Shown in pieces: positions 18,234-27,349 of a stretch of DNA of 64,000 nt (positions within the stretch are counted from its first letter, which is position 1; every line of letters begins with the position of its first letter). The position numbers and the translations under genes are program-made. The stretch covers positions 248,001 through 312,000 of the forward strand of contig NZ_LGLW01000001.1 in assembly GCF_013620795.1 (NCBI RefSeq), written 5' to 3'. Under the pieces are notes generated by a model, which saw nothing but the letters and a program-made list of their open reading frames with translations, was not told where the DNA came from and ran no database searches. The DNA comes from Pseudomonas sp. Q2-TVG4-2. Its GTDB lineage: Bacteria > Pseudomonadota > Gammaproteobacteria > Pseudomonadales > Pseudomonadaceae.

Positions 18234-18656
18234 CTAGCGCTTGGCGAGGAACCGCTGGAGAACCCGTGAGGCCTCGGCGGACCCCTGCGCAGCGGCCTGT
18301 TCCAGCCAATGTCTGGCCTTACCCAGCTCGCGATACTGAGGCTGGCAGTACAACTGCCCTAGCTCCAGTTGCGCCTGACAATCGCCCGCACGGGCGGCCT
18401 GCCGTAGCAGTTCGAAACCGATGCGCCGATCGCGCTGGCTGTCGCAGTCCGTGCAGAGCAGCCGTCCGAGGCGACTCTGCGCTTCGACCACACCTTCGAG
18501 CGCCGGCTGCTTGAGCATCTGGCCAGCGATTCGTTTGACACTTTTGGTCTGTCCTAGACGCTGGCTGTCCAGCAGCCACAGCGCCATGCGCAACGGCAGG
18601 CGCGGAGAAGTTGAAGTGCTATCGACCGTAGTCGATGCGAGAGGACGCGTTCTCAT
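18234..18656 (-). CDS. Sel1-repeat protein
   Basis: A 140-aa protein with about three Sel1-like/TPR repeats, seen as EAQSRLGRLLC, GFELLRQAARAGDCQAQLEL and ARHWLEQAAAQGSAEASRVL. Such proteins are helical-repeat scaffolds; no enzymatic domain is visible. The start at 18656 (MRTRPLAS) is preferred over the upstream in-frame ATG because the extra residues read like untranslated sequence, though this is not certain. A role cannot be named from sequence. Confidence 0.75.
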   Translation of the reverse strand: MRTRPLASTTVDSTSTSPRLPLRMALWLLDSQRLGQTKSVKRIAGQMLKQPALEGVVEAQSRLGRLLCTDCDSQRDRRIGFELLRQAARAGDCQAQLELGQLYCQPQYRELGKARHWLEQAAAQGSAEASRVLQRFLAKR

Positions 18657-19146
18657 GGTCACCGAAAGCTTCGGGGGGACAAGGGCGCGCACTCTACTCC
18701 TTTTTTCACAGAGTTAAAGTCTTGATAAAAAACTTAAAAAGCGAACCGGATCACACAAAAAATTAATCCACAGAAGCTGTGGATAACTCGGTGGACAAAC
18801 AGGTTACAGATTTCCCTAGGGCCTGTGGCTAGCGGCCTGCGGTTAAACTGGCGCTTTTTTCACCAATGAAAAATCTCTTTATTTTTCAGCAAGTTATTAT
18901 CGATCTATGCTTTGGCGCGGTTTGCGACAGTTTGTCATAAGCGCTTGACAAGGCGCTCCGACGAATGTGCACAAGTTTGGCACGGCAACCATGAAATGCC
19001 CGTTCCAAGCGGTTTTGAGCAGCCAGGCGCCTATGAACACGGAACTTTCGGCCGTGTGACCGGTCGTCGGCCGCACCAGCGCAGGGCACATCGCGCATGA
19101 GCATCCGCCGGCTTATGCTGATGCATCGATCACAACGGGAAGGGTC
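18657..19146. other. AT-rich regulatory gap upstream of ydbH with a DnaA-box dyad
   Basis: A 490-bp gene-free gap, noticeably A/T-rich from 18715 to 18910. It holds the inverted repeat TCCACAG-AAG-CTGTGGA (18767-18783); its right arm continues into TGTGGATAA (18778-18786), a perfect consensus DnaA box, while the left side (TAATCCACA) is one mismatch from a second box. No dnaA, dnaN or gidA genes are near, so this is more likely a DnaA-regulated or titration site than an origin. Confidence 0.5.
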
Positions 19147-21720
19147 ATGTCCAAGCGGCGGAAAGTCCTGGTTCTGGCAGTAGTAGGGTTGCTTCTGGTC
19201 GTACTGGGTATCGGTGCCTATGGCGGCTTGCGCTGGCAGCAACTCAAACGTGAGCTCGGCATCGTCACGCTAGACGTCAGCGGTGTGCAGTTATCGGCTA
19301 ACCAGCTTGAGGTGCGACAAATTGTCTTGGTTCTACAGCCACTAGGCGACGAATGGCTCTCGGTGCGGGTCGATAGCCTGCGGCTCGACATGGAAAGCTG
19401 GTGGCGGCCGCTCCCGTTTCAGTCGTTGAGCATCAAGCATCTCGAAGCCCAATGGCGGCCGGCATCTGACGCGGATGTCGCCGGTGCGCCGCTGGCCGTC
19501 CCCGATCGGCAGCAACTGGAACGCTGGGCGACCTGGGCACCGCGTACCGGGCATATCAGCTCGTTCGGCCTGACCCTTCCTTGCGAGAGCGGCACCTGCC
19601 GAGAACAGGGTGAAATGAGCTGGCAGCATACGGGCAAGGCGGTGCTACCAGCCACGCTGAAGCTTCAACTTCGGCGCGACGCGCATCAGTTGGCACTGGT
19701 GCTAGGCGCCCATGAACAATCCCGCGAAACCCATGTGGATCTCCAGCTGCAGCTGGACGGCCAGCAGCGCCTAACCATGCAGAACCAGCTGACGACCGAT
19801 GCCGACACGACACTGTGGCGCGGCACGCTGGCTATGAGCGAGCTGCCGGAGGCATCATGGCTGATGGACTGGCTCGGCGACTGGCTGGCCTATGATCCGC
19901 CGACTCTTCCCGAGTTGCCCGAGCGGATGCGCATCGGCGCCGGTTGGGCGCTGCAGGTCGATACAGAGGACCTGGCGGGCGGATGGAAAACCTTGGACGG
20001 CGAGTTTCGCCTGTCCGCCAACCTGCCAGCGCCCTGGCCAATCGTGGGCATCGGTCAGGTGCAGGGACGGCTCGACCTCACCGCCAAAGCCGACCGTGGC
20101 ACCTGGATACCCACCGAGCTGACCACCGATCTGCTGCTGCAACCGGCGGCAACGCTGGTCGCCGAACTCCCGGCAGAGCTGAGACCCGATGCGGTTAGCC
20201 TGCAAATCACGCCCGCCGCAGCCAACCAATCGGCTGCGGCGCTGCCTTTGCAGGCGCAGCTAGCCGTCAGCGGCCCCACGTCGCTCACGCTCCACAGCCA
20301 ACTCGTGCTTGGGATCGCCGCGCCCTACAGGCTATCGTTCGAACAGACCCGACTTCGCGTGCAAAGCGCCGAACTCTCTTTGCCTGAGATGAGCTTGAAA
20401 GGCCTTGAGGCCGACCTGCGACTGCATGGCCACGCCTCTGCAGAAACCGCTGCCGTTCGGCTCGACAAGGGTTCGCAAATTGCCCTGACGCGCTTCACCA
20501 GCGGCACGGATCTGGTGGCGAACACGCTACAACTGAACCTATCCGGCTTCGATATCGAGACGAAGTTCTCAGATCGCGAGTTACAGACATTATCGACCGA
20601 AGGCCAAGCCGCGATGACCATTGCCGAGCTCAGGCAGCCGGCGCTGCGACCACAAGGCTGGCGATGGAGCGGTCGACTCGATGCCGGACGCGAACGGCTC
20701 TTGCTCGAGGGGCCGCTGAGTAACGACGCCGGACTCACCCTGCCCGTGACGCTCGACCATAACTGGTCCAGCAGAGCGACCCGCTTGAACCTGAGCCTTC
20801 CCGAACTCTTCCTGCGCGCAGGCAATCCCTTGGCCGCGACCCTTGCCGATTGGCCACAGGTGCTGGAACTGAACACCGGAAGGCTGCAGGGCCAGGGACA
20901 GTTCGACCTACCGGGCAATGGCCCTCTCGAGGCAAAGGCGACGCTCAGTGCCAAGGGACTCGGCGGTATCTATGACCGCACCGAGCTGCGCGGACTGAAC
21001 ACGACACTATCGGTCGCGCTGCGGCGAGATCAGTTGCACCTGGAAATACCCGAACTGACGCTGCAGGAAGCCAATCCCGGCTTCACCTTCGGTCCGCTAA
21101 GGTTCAACGGTGAATATGCCGGCAACATCGATCACCTCGACCGAGGCCGACTCGCCTGGACAACAGCCGAGCTGCAACTGCTCGGCGGGCGCCTCTGGCT
21201 AGACCCGGGCAAAGTCGACCTGGCTGCCGAAACGCAACAGCTGAACGTTCATCTGCGTGGCCTGCAGCTACCGCTGTTACTCGAGGCCTATCCCACCGAA
21301 GGGCTGTCCGGCACGGGTGTGATTGACGGCGAACTCCAGCTGCAGCGCAGCGAAGCAGGCATCAGCATCGAACAGGGATCGCTAAAGGCGCGCGAGCCGG
21401 GTGGCACCTTGCAGTTTCGTTCGGCGAAGATCCAGGCATTGGGTCAGTCAAACCCGGCGATGCGGCTCGTGACCGAGGCGCTGGATGACTTCCACTACGA
21501 GCTGCTCGCCAGCGATGTGCACTATGCCACCGATGGCACGCTCAACCTGGGCCTCAAGCTGCACGGGCAAAACCCGGCATTGGAAGGCGGTCGCCCGATC
21601 AACTTCTCCATCAATCTCGAAGAAGACATTCCGGCTCTGCTAACCAGTCTGCAGTTGTCTGATCGCGTCAGCGAGACCATTCAACGACGCGTGCAGGAAC
21701 GCCTCAGACCAGACCGTTGA
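19147..21720 (+). CDS. ydbH: YdbH-family AsmA-like phospholipid transport protein
   Basis: An 857-aa protein with an N-terminal membrane anchor (VLVLAVVGLLLVVLGIGAYGG) and a long periplasmic beta-rich body typical of the AsmA-like YdbH/TamB/YhdP group. These proteins bridge the periplasm and move phospholipid to the outer membrane; YdbH works with the lipoprotein YnbE and with YdbL. Both partners follow here, which makes the assignment solid. Conserved C-terminal features include LQFRSAKIQALGQSNPAMRL and the YATDGTLNLGLKLHG block. The stop codon lies inside the left end of a MITE-like repeat. GGGAAGGG gives the ribosome binding site. Confidence 0.92.
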   Translation: MSKRRKVLVLAVVGLLLVVLGIGAYGGLRWQQLKRELGIVTLDVSGVQLSANQLEVRQIVLVLQPLGDEWLSVRVDSLRLDMESWWRPLPFQSLSIKHLEAQWRPASDADVAGAPLAVPDRQQLERWATWAPRTGHISSFGLTLPCESGTCREQGEMSWQHTGKAVLPATLKLQLRRDAHQLALVLGAHEQSRETHVDLQLQLDGQQRLTMQNQLTTDADTTLWRGTLAMSELPEASWLMDWLGDWLAYDPPTLPELPERMRIGAGWALQVDTEDLAGGWKTLDGEFRLSANLPAPWPIVGIGQVQGRLDLTAKADRGTWIPTELTTDLLLQPAATLVAELPAELRPDAVSLQITPAAANQSAAALPLQAQLAVSGPTSLTLHSQLVLGIAAPYRLSFEQTRLRVQSAELSLPEMSLKGLEADLRLHGHASAETAAVRLDKGSQIALTRFTSGTDLVANTLQLNLSGFDIETKFSDRELQTLSTEGQAAMTIAELRQPALRPQGWRWSGRLDAGRERLLLEGPLSNDAGLTLPVTLDHNWSSRATRLNLSLPELFLRAGNPLAATLADWPQVLELNTGRLQGQGQFDLPGNGPLEAKATLSAKGLGGIYDRTELRGLNTTLSVALRRDQLHLEIPELTLQEANPGFTFGPLRFNGEYAGNIDHLDRGRLAWTTAELQLLGGRLWLDPGKVDLAAETQQLNVHLRGLQLPLLLEAYPTEGLSGTGVIDGELQLQRSEAGISIEQGSLKAREPGGTLQFRSAKIQALGQSNPAMRLVTEALDDFHYELLASDVHYATDGTLNLGLKLHGQNPALEGGRPINFSINLEEDIPALLTSLQLSDRVSETIQRRVQERLRPDR

Positions 21721-21865
21721 AAAAACGAAGGCGAGGCAAGGAAAAACAGCCGAGAACGCGGACCCGGCTCGCGCGCGAGTTTACGAGCTGTAATGAGCAG
21801 TCTGACTGGGCTCGCAACCGAGGCTGTTTTAACGCAGCATTGCCAACGCAGGTAGTTTTTTAAAG
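21716..21865. repeat. MITE-like intergenic repeat between ydbH and ynbE
   Basis: A 150-bp element with near-inverted ends (GTTGAAAAAAC at 21716-21726; GTTTTTTAAAG at 21855-21865, 9 of 11 matching when inverted) and a nested perfect 9-bp inverted repeat AAAACAGCC/GGCTGTTTT (21743-21751 and 21823-21831). The gap it fills is unusual for this operon, whose genes are normally close together. It has no coding potential. That it is a dispersed element is inference from structure; no second copy is in this window. Confidence 0.55.
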
Positions 21866-21912
21866 GCCTGTTGAGGCACTGTAGCGACACCCCCGCCCAG
21901 GAGAACACCGTC

Positions 21913-22104
21913 ATGCGGTTGTGCCACCCCATCAGCGTTCTGACGCTGGCCCTGCTGGCCAGCGCCTGCACTCCACGAGTGGAACTGGCCGTGCCCAACG
22001 AGCCGATCAACATCAACCTCAACGTGAAAATCGAGCACGAGATCTACATCAAAGTGGACAAGCAGCTCGACTCGATCATCAATGAAGACAGCGGTTTGTT
22101 CTGA
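21913..22104 (+). CDS. ynbE: YnbE-family lipoprotein
   Basis: A 63-aa lipoprotein: signal peptide ending ALLASAC, then PRVELAVPNEPININLNVKI, the family hallmark. YnbE is an outer-membrane lipoprotein that pairs by beta-strand stacking with the end of YdbH. The ATG at 21913 gives the signal peptide, with GGAG upstream. It lies 8 nt before ydbL, so the two are co-transcribed; whether transcription comes from ydbH across the intervening repeat is unclear. Confidence 0.92.
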   Translation: MRLCHPISVLTLALLASACTPRVELAVPNEPININLNVKIEHEIYIKVDKQLDSIINEDSGLF

Positions 22105-22112
22105 GGAGCCTT

Positions 22113-22457
22113 ATGAAAACCTACCTGAAACTCGGAACCCTCCTCATGGCGCTGTGCCTGGCTCTGCCTGCCGCTGCCATGTCGCTCAACGAAGCCATGG
22201 CCGCGCTAGGTCAGGCCAAGGCCAGCGGCCAGCTCGGCGAAAGGCCCGACGGCTATCTCGGAGTCGTGCAAAGCACTGGCCAGGCGGAGGAGATCGCCAG
22301 TCAGATCAACCAGGCCCGGCGCGCCGAATACCATCGTCTGGCGCAGAAAAATGGCATCAACGTCAGCGATGTCGAAGTGATCGCAGGGAAGAAAGCCATC
22401 GAGAAAACACCGCCCGGCCAGATCATCCAGCTCAACGGCAGGTGGGTGAAGAAGTAA
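22113..22457 (+). CDS. ydbL: YdbL family (DUF1318) periplasmic protein
   Basis: A 114-aa secreted protein with a signal peptide (MALCLALPAAAMS) and the DUF1318 domain: MAALGQAKASGQLGERPDGY, LVD-like QINQARRAEYHRLAQKNGI, ending PPGQIIQLNGRWVKK. In E. coli YdbL modulates YnbE multimerisation in the YdbH pathway. GAGGAG ribosome binding site. Confidence 0.94.
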   Translation: MKTYLKLGTLLMALCLALPAAAMSLNEAMAALGQAKASGQLGERPDGYLGVVQSTGQAEEIASQINQARRAEYHRLAQKNGINVSDVEVIAGKKAIEKTPPGQIIQLNGRWVKK

Positions 22458-22468
22458 GCGAAGAGCTT

Positions 22469-22492
22469 GCGGGGTGCTGATCGCGCCCCGCA
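22469..22492. terminator. Hairpin between convergent ydbL and lpxR-like genes
   Basis: A 7-bp stem TGCGGGG/CCCCGCA with a 10-nt loop starts 11 nt after ydbL. It is placed to serve the two convergent genes; no T-run is present. Confidence 0.45.
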
Positions 22493-22502
22493 TGGCTGTC
22501 CT

Positions 22503-23489
22503 TCAGAACCAGGCCGAAACCGTCAATGAACCGAATTGATCATGCTCGTCCTGACCATGAAATTCCCGAGTTCGCCAGACGCTGGCGAATGCCAGCTGCC
22601 AGCTGTTCCAGGTCAATGCGACACCGGCCTTGGCGTCACCCACCCACTCCCGACTGTCTACCGAATGGCTGCTCTTAAAGGTATTACCTTCAAGCAACAT
22701 GTTGTGGGCCATATACCGCCCTTCCACGTTGGCGAAGATGTTCCAGGCAAACCCGCCCCCCTGGTCGAAGAACATGCTGCCACTCTGGGCCGGCGCTACA
22801 GCCGGGATGCTGAAGCTGCGTGCTAGCCCTTGCCCGATCCGCAAGCCCAACCCGGCAGAACCGTAGGTGTAGAGATTACCGAGTGAGAAGCCGGCGCTCG
22901 GCCCGTACTCAAACTCCAGTCCGGCGAAACGTTGCTGCAGCCACCAGCGGTGCTGGTAGGCCAGGTTGACGAAGGGCTCGTTGCGCAGCTGATTGTCCCA
23001 GCCCTTGGGCTCGTCGCTGTCGGTCACGTCGTGCACTCGGCGCTGAACTCGTTCCGCGCCCGCCGCAGGCCCGACTATCCCGAGGTCCAGGTGTAGACCA
23101 CTGGTCCCGCGCCAACCGTCATGCTGCGTCGTGGAATGGATCGACAGGCCCGCAAACAGCAGGCCGGCATAGGGTCGATCGTCTTCGATAAGCCCCGCTC
23201 GCTCGATATCATTGGGCGTGTAAATCTGATGGCCAAGCCGATAGGCAATATTGTCGACTTCGTCCGCCGCCCAACCCGGCACGGTTTCAGCGAACCGCCG
23301 CGACCAATGATCACCATCCGGCTCGAACGAGCGCATCAATTCAAAGCCATTGGTGTAGTGGCCATCGCTGCCGGTCGCGATGATGTCATTCTCGATCTTC
23401 AACGAGTACAGATCAGCATGGCTGATCACCGGAACACAGCCGATGAATACGGCGAGAAGAACGCGAGCGTGCAAGTACGGGATTGCCAT
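22503..23489 (-). CDS. LpxR-family lipid A 3'-O-deacylase
   Basis: A 328-aa outer-membrane beta-barrel of the LpxR (DUF2219) family, with a signal peptide ending at SHA. The family landmarks are present: the substrate/Ca-site stretch KIENDIIATGSDGHYTNGFE, DDRPYAGLLFAG, and a terminal aromatic (SAWF) as in barrel proteins. LpxR removes the 3'-acyloxyacyl chain of lipid A in a Ca2+-dependent way. The function is inferred from family. A PagL homologue 10 kb away is broken, so this may be the only lipid A deacylase left here. AAGGAG precedes the ATG. Confidence 0.9.
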   Translation of the reverse strand: MAIPYLHARVLLAVFIGCVPVISHADLYSLKIENDIIATGSDGHYTNGFELMRSFEPDGDHWSRRFAETVPGWAADEVDNIAYRLGHQIYTPNDIERAGLIEDDRPYAGLLFAGLSIHSTTQHDGWRGTSGLHLDLGIVGPAAGAERVQRRVHDVTDSDEPKGWDNQLRNEPFVNLAYQHRWWLQQRFAGLEFEYGPSAGFSLGNLYTYGSAGLGLRIGQGLARSFSIPAVAPAQSGSMFFDQGGGFAWNIFANVEGRYMAHNMLLEGNTFKSSHSVDSREWVGDAKAGVALTWNSWQLAFASVWRTREFHGQDEHDQFGSLTVSAWF

Positions 23490-23630
23490 GGCCAGCTCCT
23501 TGGTTACATGCAGCAGGGAATGTATGGTTATAGAGCACAGCGGCCGACCAAACGTTCAGGTGCCCTAGCCGCACAAGGCGCAGCGAGCCGCCCTTGTTCA
23601 GAGCCTAGCCCACTGGCAAGGCCCCGCTGC

Positions 23631-25592
23631 TCAAGTGCCGATCACGCCTCCATCGTCTTTGGTGATCAGAACCGTCGAGGACCGTGGACGAGTCTTACCG
23701 TCATTCGCCGGGAAACTCAGCTCGGGATGCTGCACGTTGATCCACATGGCACGGTAGTCCGGGCTCCAGGTAATGCCGGTGATCTCGCAGCCGCGCGGGC
23801 CGACCAGAAAGCGCCTTACCTCGCGGGTTAGCGGGTCGGCACAGAGCAGCTGGTTGGTCCCCATCGCCTGCATCGCCGCTTCTTCGTCACCGAAGTCAGT
23901 CTCGATCCACAGCCGGCCGGCATTGTCGAAGGCCAGCCCATCGGGCGACGAAAAGATATCGCCATTAATGGTGCCAGTGAGGTTGGCCGGCACCGCCTGC
24001 CCGTCCGCATTCCTGGCGCCGGGATGCTCGCCCGCCAGCAGGAAGATCTCCCAGGTAAACGCGGTCGCGGTCGGATCGGCGCCCTCCTCGCTCCAGCGCA
24101 GGATCTGGCCGTGCAGGTTGACGGGGCGCGGGTTGGCCTTGTCGGTTGGCCATTTCACGCCGCGGGTGTCGTTGTTGGTAAGGGTTACGTAGACCTCGCG
24201 AGTGCGTGGATGCACGGCAACCCACTCCGGTCGATCCATTGGTGTCGCGGCCACCTTGTCGCCAGCGGCGCGGGCATTGAGCAGCACCTCGGCCTGATCG
24301 GCGAAGCCGTTCTCCGCGGTCAGGCCGTTCTGCCCATGGACCAGCGCCAACCATTCGCCGCTGCCATCGGTATTGAAACGCGCCACATACAGGGTGCCGC
24401 TGTCCAACAGCTGACGATTGGCCTGATCGTCTCCCGGCACATAGCGGCCGGTGGGGACGAATTTGTAGACGTACTCGCCCTTGGTGTCGTCGCCCGAGTA
24501 GAAGGCCATGCGGCCATCTTCGCCCAGCGAGAGCACCGAGCACTCGCGGCAGTAGCGACCAAGGGCGGTGCGCTTGACCGGTTTGCTCTGTGGATCGAAC
24601 GGGTCGACTTCCACCACCCAGCCGAAACGGTTCGGCTCATGTACATGGCCGCCGTGAGGTTGCGTCGGGCCAGGGGTGGCGTTGAAGCGCGGGTCGGCAG
24701 TTTCCCAACCGTAGAGTTTGCTAAGGCCCTTGCCCTCGATGCCGTAGCGTTTGTGAGATACACGTTGAGCAAGGTCGTCAGCATCGTGGTTGACGAAGTA
24801 GTGGTGCCAGTTTTCTTCGCAAACCAGATAGGTACCCCAGGGCGTGATGCCGCTGGAGCAGTTGTTCAGCGTCCCGATGATTTCCTGCCCGCTCGGGTCG
24901 GAAGCGGTTTTCAGCGCCTCGTTGCCGGCCAGCGGACCGCTCACGGCCATGGGCGTCATGGCCGAGATGCGCCGGTTGTAGCGCGACGGCATGACCCGTT
25001 GCCATCGGCCCTGCGCATCCTTCTTCACTTCGATGACGCTGACGCCGTGGGCCGCCTGCTCCTTGCGCACCTCATCCAGCGGACGTTTGCCGTCGGTGTA
25101 GGTCATGCCGTTGGGGTGTAATGGCGGGTTCACGTACTCGTGGTTCATCACCAGCAGGCCATGGCTGTCCGGGTTTTCCGGGAAGGGGAAAAAGTGCATG
25201 CCGTCATGGTTATCGCCCGCCTGCTTGAGCTGGGCCTGCCAGTCATCCGTGGCGTCCGGGTTCCACTCGGGGGCGTCTGCCATGACGGCATCCCCCCAAG
25301 AAAAGAAGGTCCGTGCGCTGTAGCCCGGTGCGACCTGCACACTGTCGAACGCCGGATCGAGCTGCGGAGGAATACCCTCAAATCCCATCAGCGATTCGCC
25401 CTGCACGGCGCGGCGACAGGCGCCCAGACTGCCGCCGAGAAAGCCCAATGCAGCCAGGCCCAATCCGCCCTTGAGCAGACTGCGCCGACTGCGATCGATC
25501 AACTGGCCCAGCGAGGCGTTGGAGCTTGGATTGATGGACAGGTCGTCCAGGGCGGAAAGGTTGGCGTGAAAATTCTGGAAATCCTGTTTCAT
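23631..25592 (-). CDS. phoX: PhoX-family (DUF839) phosphatase, Tat-exported
   Basis: A 653-aa PhoX-type alkaline phosphatase, a Ca2+/Fe3+ beta-propeller enzyme that releases phosphate from organic esters outside the cytoplasm. It starts with a Tat signal (SRRSLLKGGL, Arg36-Arg37, then a hydrophobic stretch ending near GAC). Family blocks include HDGMHFFPFP, LVMNHEYVNP, NNCSSGITPWGTYLVCEENW and SPDGLAFDNAGRLWIETDFG. The TTG five codons upstream is not preferred; ATG at 25592 is used. Expected to be phosphate-starvation regulated, but no clear Pho box was seen. Confidence 0.93.
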   Translation of the reverse strand: MKQDFQNFHANLSALDDLSINPSSNASLGQLIDRSRRSLLKGGLGLAALGFLGGSLGACRRAVQGESLMGFEGIPPQLDPAFDSVQVAPGYSARTFFSWGDAVMADAPEWNPDATDDWQAQLKQAGDNHDGMHFFPFPENPDSHGLLVMNHEYVNPPLHPNGMTYTDGKRPLDEVRKEQAAHGVSVIEVKKDAQGRWQRVMPSRYNRRISAMTPMAVSGPLAGNEALKTASDPSGQEIIGTLNNCSSGITPWGTYLVCEENWHHYFVNHDADDLAQRVSHKRYGIEGKGLSKLYGWETADPRFNATPGPTQPHGGHVHEPNRFGWVVEVDPFDPQSKPVKRTALGRYCRECSVLSLGEDGRMAFYSGDDTKGEYVYKFVPTGRYVPGDDQANRQLLDSGTLYVARFNTDGSGEWLALVHGQNGLTAENGFADQAEVLLNARAAGDKVAATPMDRPEWVAVHPRTREVYVTLTNNDTRGVKWPTDKANPRPVNLHGQILRWSEEGADPTATAFTWEIFLLAGEHPGARNADGQAVPANLTGTINGDIFSSPDGLAFDNAGRLWIETDFGDEEAAMQAMGTNQLLCADPLTREVRRFLVGPRGCEITGITWSPDYRAMWINVQHPELSFPANDGKTRPRSSTVLITKDDGGVIGT

Positions 25593-25623
25593 CAGTGACT
25601 CGTTCAAATGGGTCCGATCCGCA

Positions 25624-25710
25624 TCACTGGATGCGGTAATGAAAGGTAACGGTCACGGCGCGACCATCAACGATCCGAGGCTGATAGCGAAAGCTTTTGG
25701 CAGCTATGAG
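25624..25710 (-). pseudogene. Short TonB C-terminal remnant
   Basis: About 28 codons read like the end of a TonB C-terminal domain (AAKSFRYQPRIVDGRAVTV, then TFHYRIQ and stop). Nothing upstream in the same frame continues the domain, so this is probably a leftover of a deleted tonB-like gene. Recognition rests on a short match. Confidence 0.4.
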
Positions 25711-26289
25711 TGACGGCCGGATAAGAGCGGGTGGTCGTCGTCCAGCGCTTTTCTGGGCGGTTCCGGGCGATCCTGTTCGATCCGCAGATCAACCTGCGGT
25801 TCCCGAACGGCTTGCCCGGCCCGCGGATCAGCAAGGGCTGTTGTAGGACCGGCAGCAACTGAAGGCAGCTGACGTTTCGCTCGGTGCGGCGCATATGGCG
25901 CTATGGCTCCGATCGAGCTTCCGCACGAGGGCCATCCGGTTCGCCAGTAGACGATACCTGCACCGACTCGGCATCGTTCCGGGTCTGCTGGCGATTCAAT
26001 GTTGTGAGCGCTCGGCGCAGCAACAAGACGCGATCCCGGCCACAGTGAGAAACGCAATAAGCACCGCTATGGCATGTTCATTCATTGCGCCCTGCCTCAC
26101 CTGCAAGATCGGCATACGGGACAGCGCTTTGATACTGAATGCACATTGCTGAAGCCAACGGTACGGCAGGAGGTCGTCCAAATGCCTGGGCGTGGGTTGC
26201 AGAAGATGTGACCAGGTGTGCGACAAATCGGTTTGCAGCGGGTCCTACCCTGGAACTACGGAACGACTCTAGATAGCAAGGAGGACCAC
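25711..26289. other. Gene-poor stretch
   Basis: No gene could be supported in these 579 bp. Several open frames exist on both strands but they read like high-GC noise, without signal peptides, domains or ribosome binding sites. Together with the TonB fragment this looks like eroded DNA. Confidence 0.45.
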
Positions 26290-26463
26290 ATGCATCGGGA
26301 CTACACCAGGCAATACCATCAGCTGCGCACGCACATCGAGCGCATGCTCGGCAGCGGAGCGGTGATCGCGAAGAGAGCCCCGCTCACGATCAGGCGTGGG
26401 GACCAGCTGTTTCGGGTCTCGTGGGGGATGCTGATTAGCGAGCTGACGCTCGTTGACCATTAG
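26290..26463 (+). CDS. Small hypothetical protein (57 aa)
   Basis: Short basic protein beginning MHRDYTRQYHQLRTHIERML and ending ISELTLVDH. Not recognised. It is annotated because it has an excellent AAGGAGG ribosome binding site at 26278-26284, five bases before the ATG. No membrane segment or known domain is seen. It stands alone. Confidence 0.55.
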   Translation: MHRDYTRQYHQLRTHIERMLGSGAVIAKRAPLTIRRGDQLFRVSWGMLISELTLVDH

Positions 26464-26596
26464 AAAAAATCGGCCGGACTAAGCCAACCTGGCAGAGCCA
26501 GGCATATCAGACCAGCCCATCGAACCGCGCATAGGGGTTACCGCATTGGCAGCCGGTAGAACCGGTAACGAAGAACACCGTAGGATGGGCTCGTGC

Positions 26597-26623
26597 TGTC
26601 GACGCAGATAGTCTGCGTCGACA
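26597..26623. repeat. Perfect 12-bp inverted repeat with 3-nt centre
   Basis: TGTCGACGCAGA-TAG-TCTGCGTCGACA. It lies about 75 bp past the end of the minus-strand 216-aa gene and 134 bp past the end of the 57-aa gene, so it could be a terminator stem for either (no T-run) or a protein binding site. Confidence 0.6.
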
Positions 26624-26698
26624 CCATGAAGTCTTAGTTCCAGATTCTCCAGTGCAGATGGGCGATCCGGACGCACACGTCACAACTTTCTGACGTTT

Positions 26699-27349
26699 TT
26701 ACTCAAGTGATTCGGTTAGCCATCGACGCACCTTTCGACGCTCGCGGCGCGACAACAGCTGATGAGTAAAGGGGCTTTCGGGTCGCAGAACGCAATCCGG
26801 ATCGCCGCGATCATCCAGACGGAATCGCCGAAGAACACCTATCGGATGCCGCTCGGGACCGTAGAAGGCCACCGCCCGGATCTCCAACGTGTGAAATTGC
26901 CAGTCGCCAACGGGTCTATGGCCATCGAGCTCGATCCGATGGCGCTCCGCAACGCTGCGCAGCATTCCCTGGAAGGTGCCAACGTGGATGAACTCACCAC
27001 TGCGAAGGGGCCCCTGATGGGTCGTCTGATAGATCGGAAGGTCGGGTAAGGCGCCGTCCTCGTCGTCGATGCTCTGTCTGATGTCAGTCACATCAAGTTC
27101 CAATGGCCCCTTCGACGTCTCGATGGAGACCACCAGCTGATTAATGAACATGGGCTCGGCGCTCATGTTGGAAATCAGGCAAAGCGAACTCAGCCCCTTG
27201 CCGGCACCGCGATTGATAATAAGGCTCGGCTTGCGCTGACGTCGGAAGTTCAGCAGTAACAACTGCGCATAGAACACCCATACCAGCAGCGTGCTGGCGG
27301 AGATGGTCAGCGAAATCAGCTGGTGATTGTTTTTCAGCCATTCGATCAT
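26699..27349 (-). CDS. Hypothetical membrane-anchored protein
   Basis: A 216-aa protein with a single N-terminal transmembrane segment (about residues 12-34, LISLTISASTLLVWVFYAQL) followed by a basic patch FRRQRKP and a soluble domain of about 180 residues rich in beta-type sequence, ending in a very basic tail (RRERRKVRRWL). No family recognised. GAGG precedes the ATG. The topology suggests a cytoplasmic C-terminal domain. Confidence 0.75.
   Translation of the reverse strand: MIEWLKNNHQLISLTISASTLLVWVFYAQLLLLNFRRQRKPSLIINRGAGKGLSSLCLISNMSAEPMFINQLVVSIETSKGPLELDVTDIRQSIDDEDGALPDLPIYQTTHQGPLRSGEFIHVGTFQGMLRSVAERHRIELDGHRPVGDWQFHTLEIRAVAFYGPERHPIGVLRRFRLDDRGDPDCVLRPESPFTHQLLSRRERRKVRRWLTESLE

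Noticed and set aside
18721-18910. Possible chromosomal replication origin
   Set aside because: One perfect DnaA box and one near-box only, and none of the usual origin-linked genes are close.
24024-25121. 365-aa plus-strand frame opposite phoX
   Set aside because: Shadow of phoX with no domain and no translation signal.
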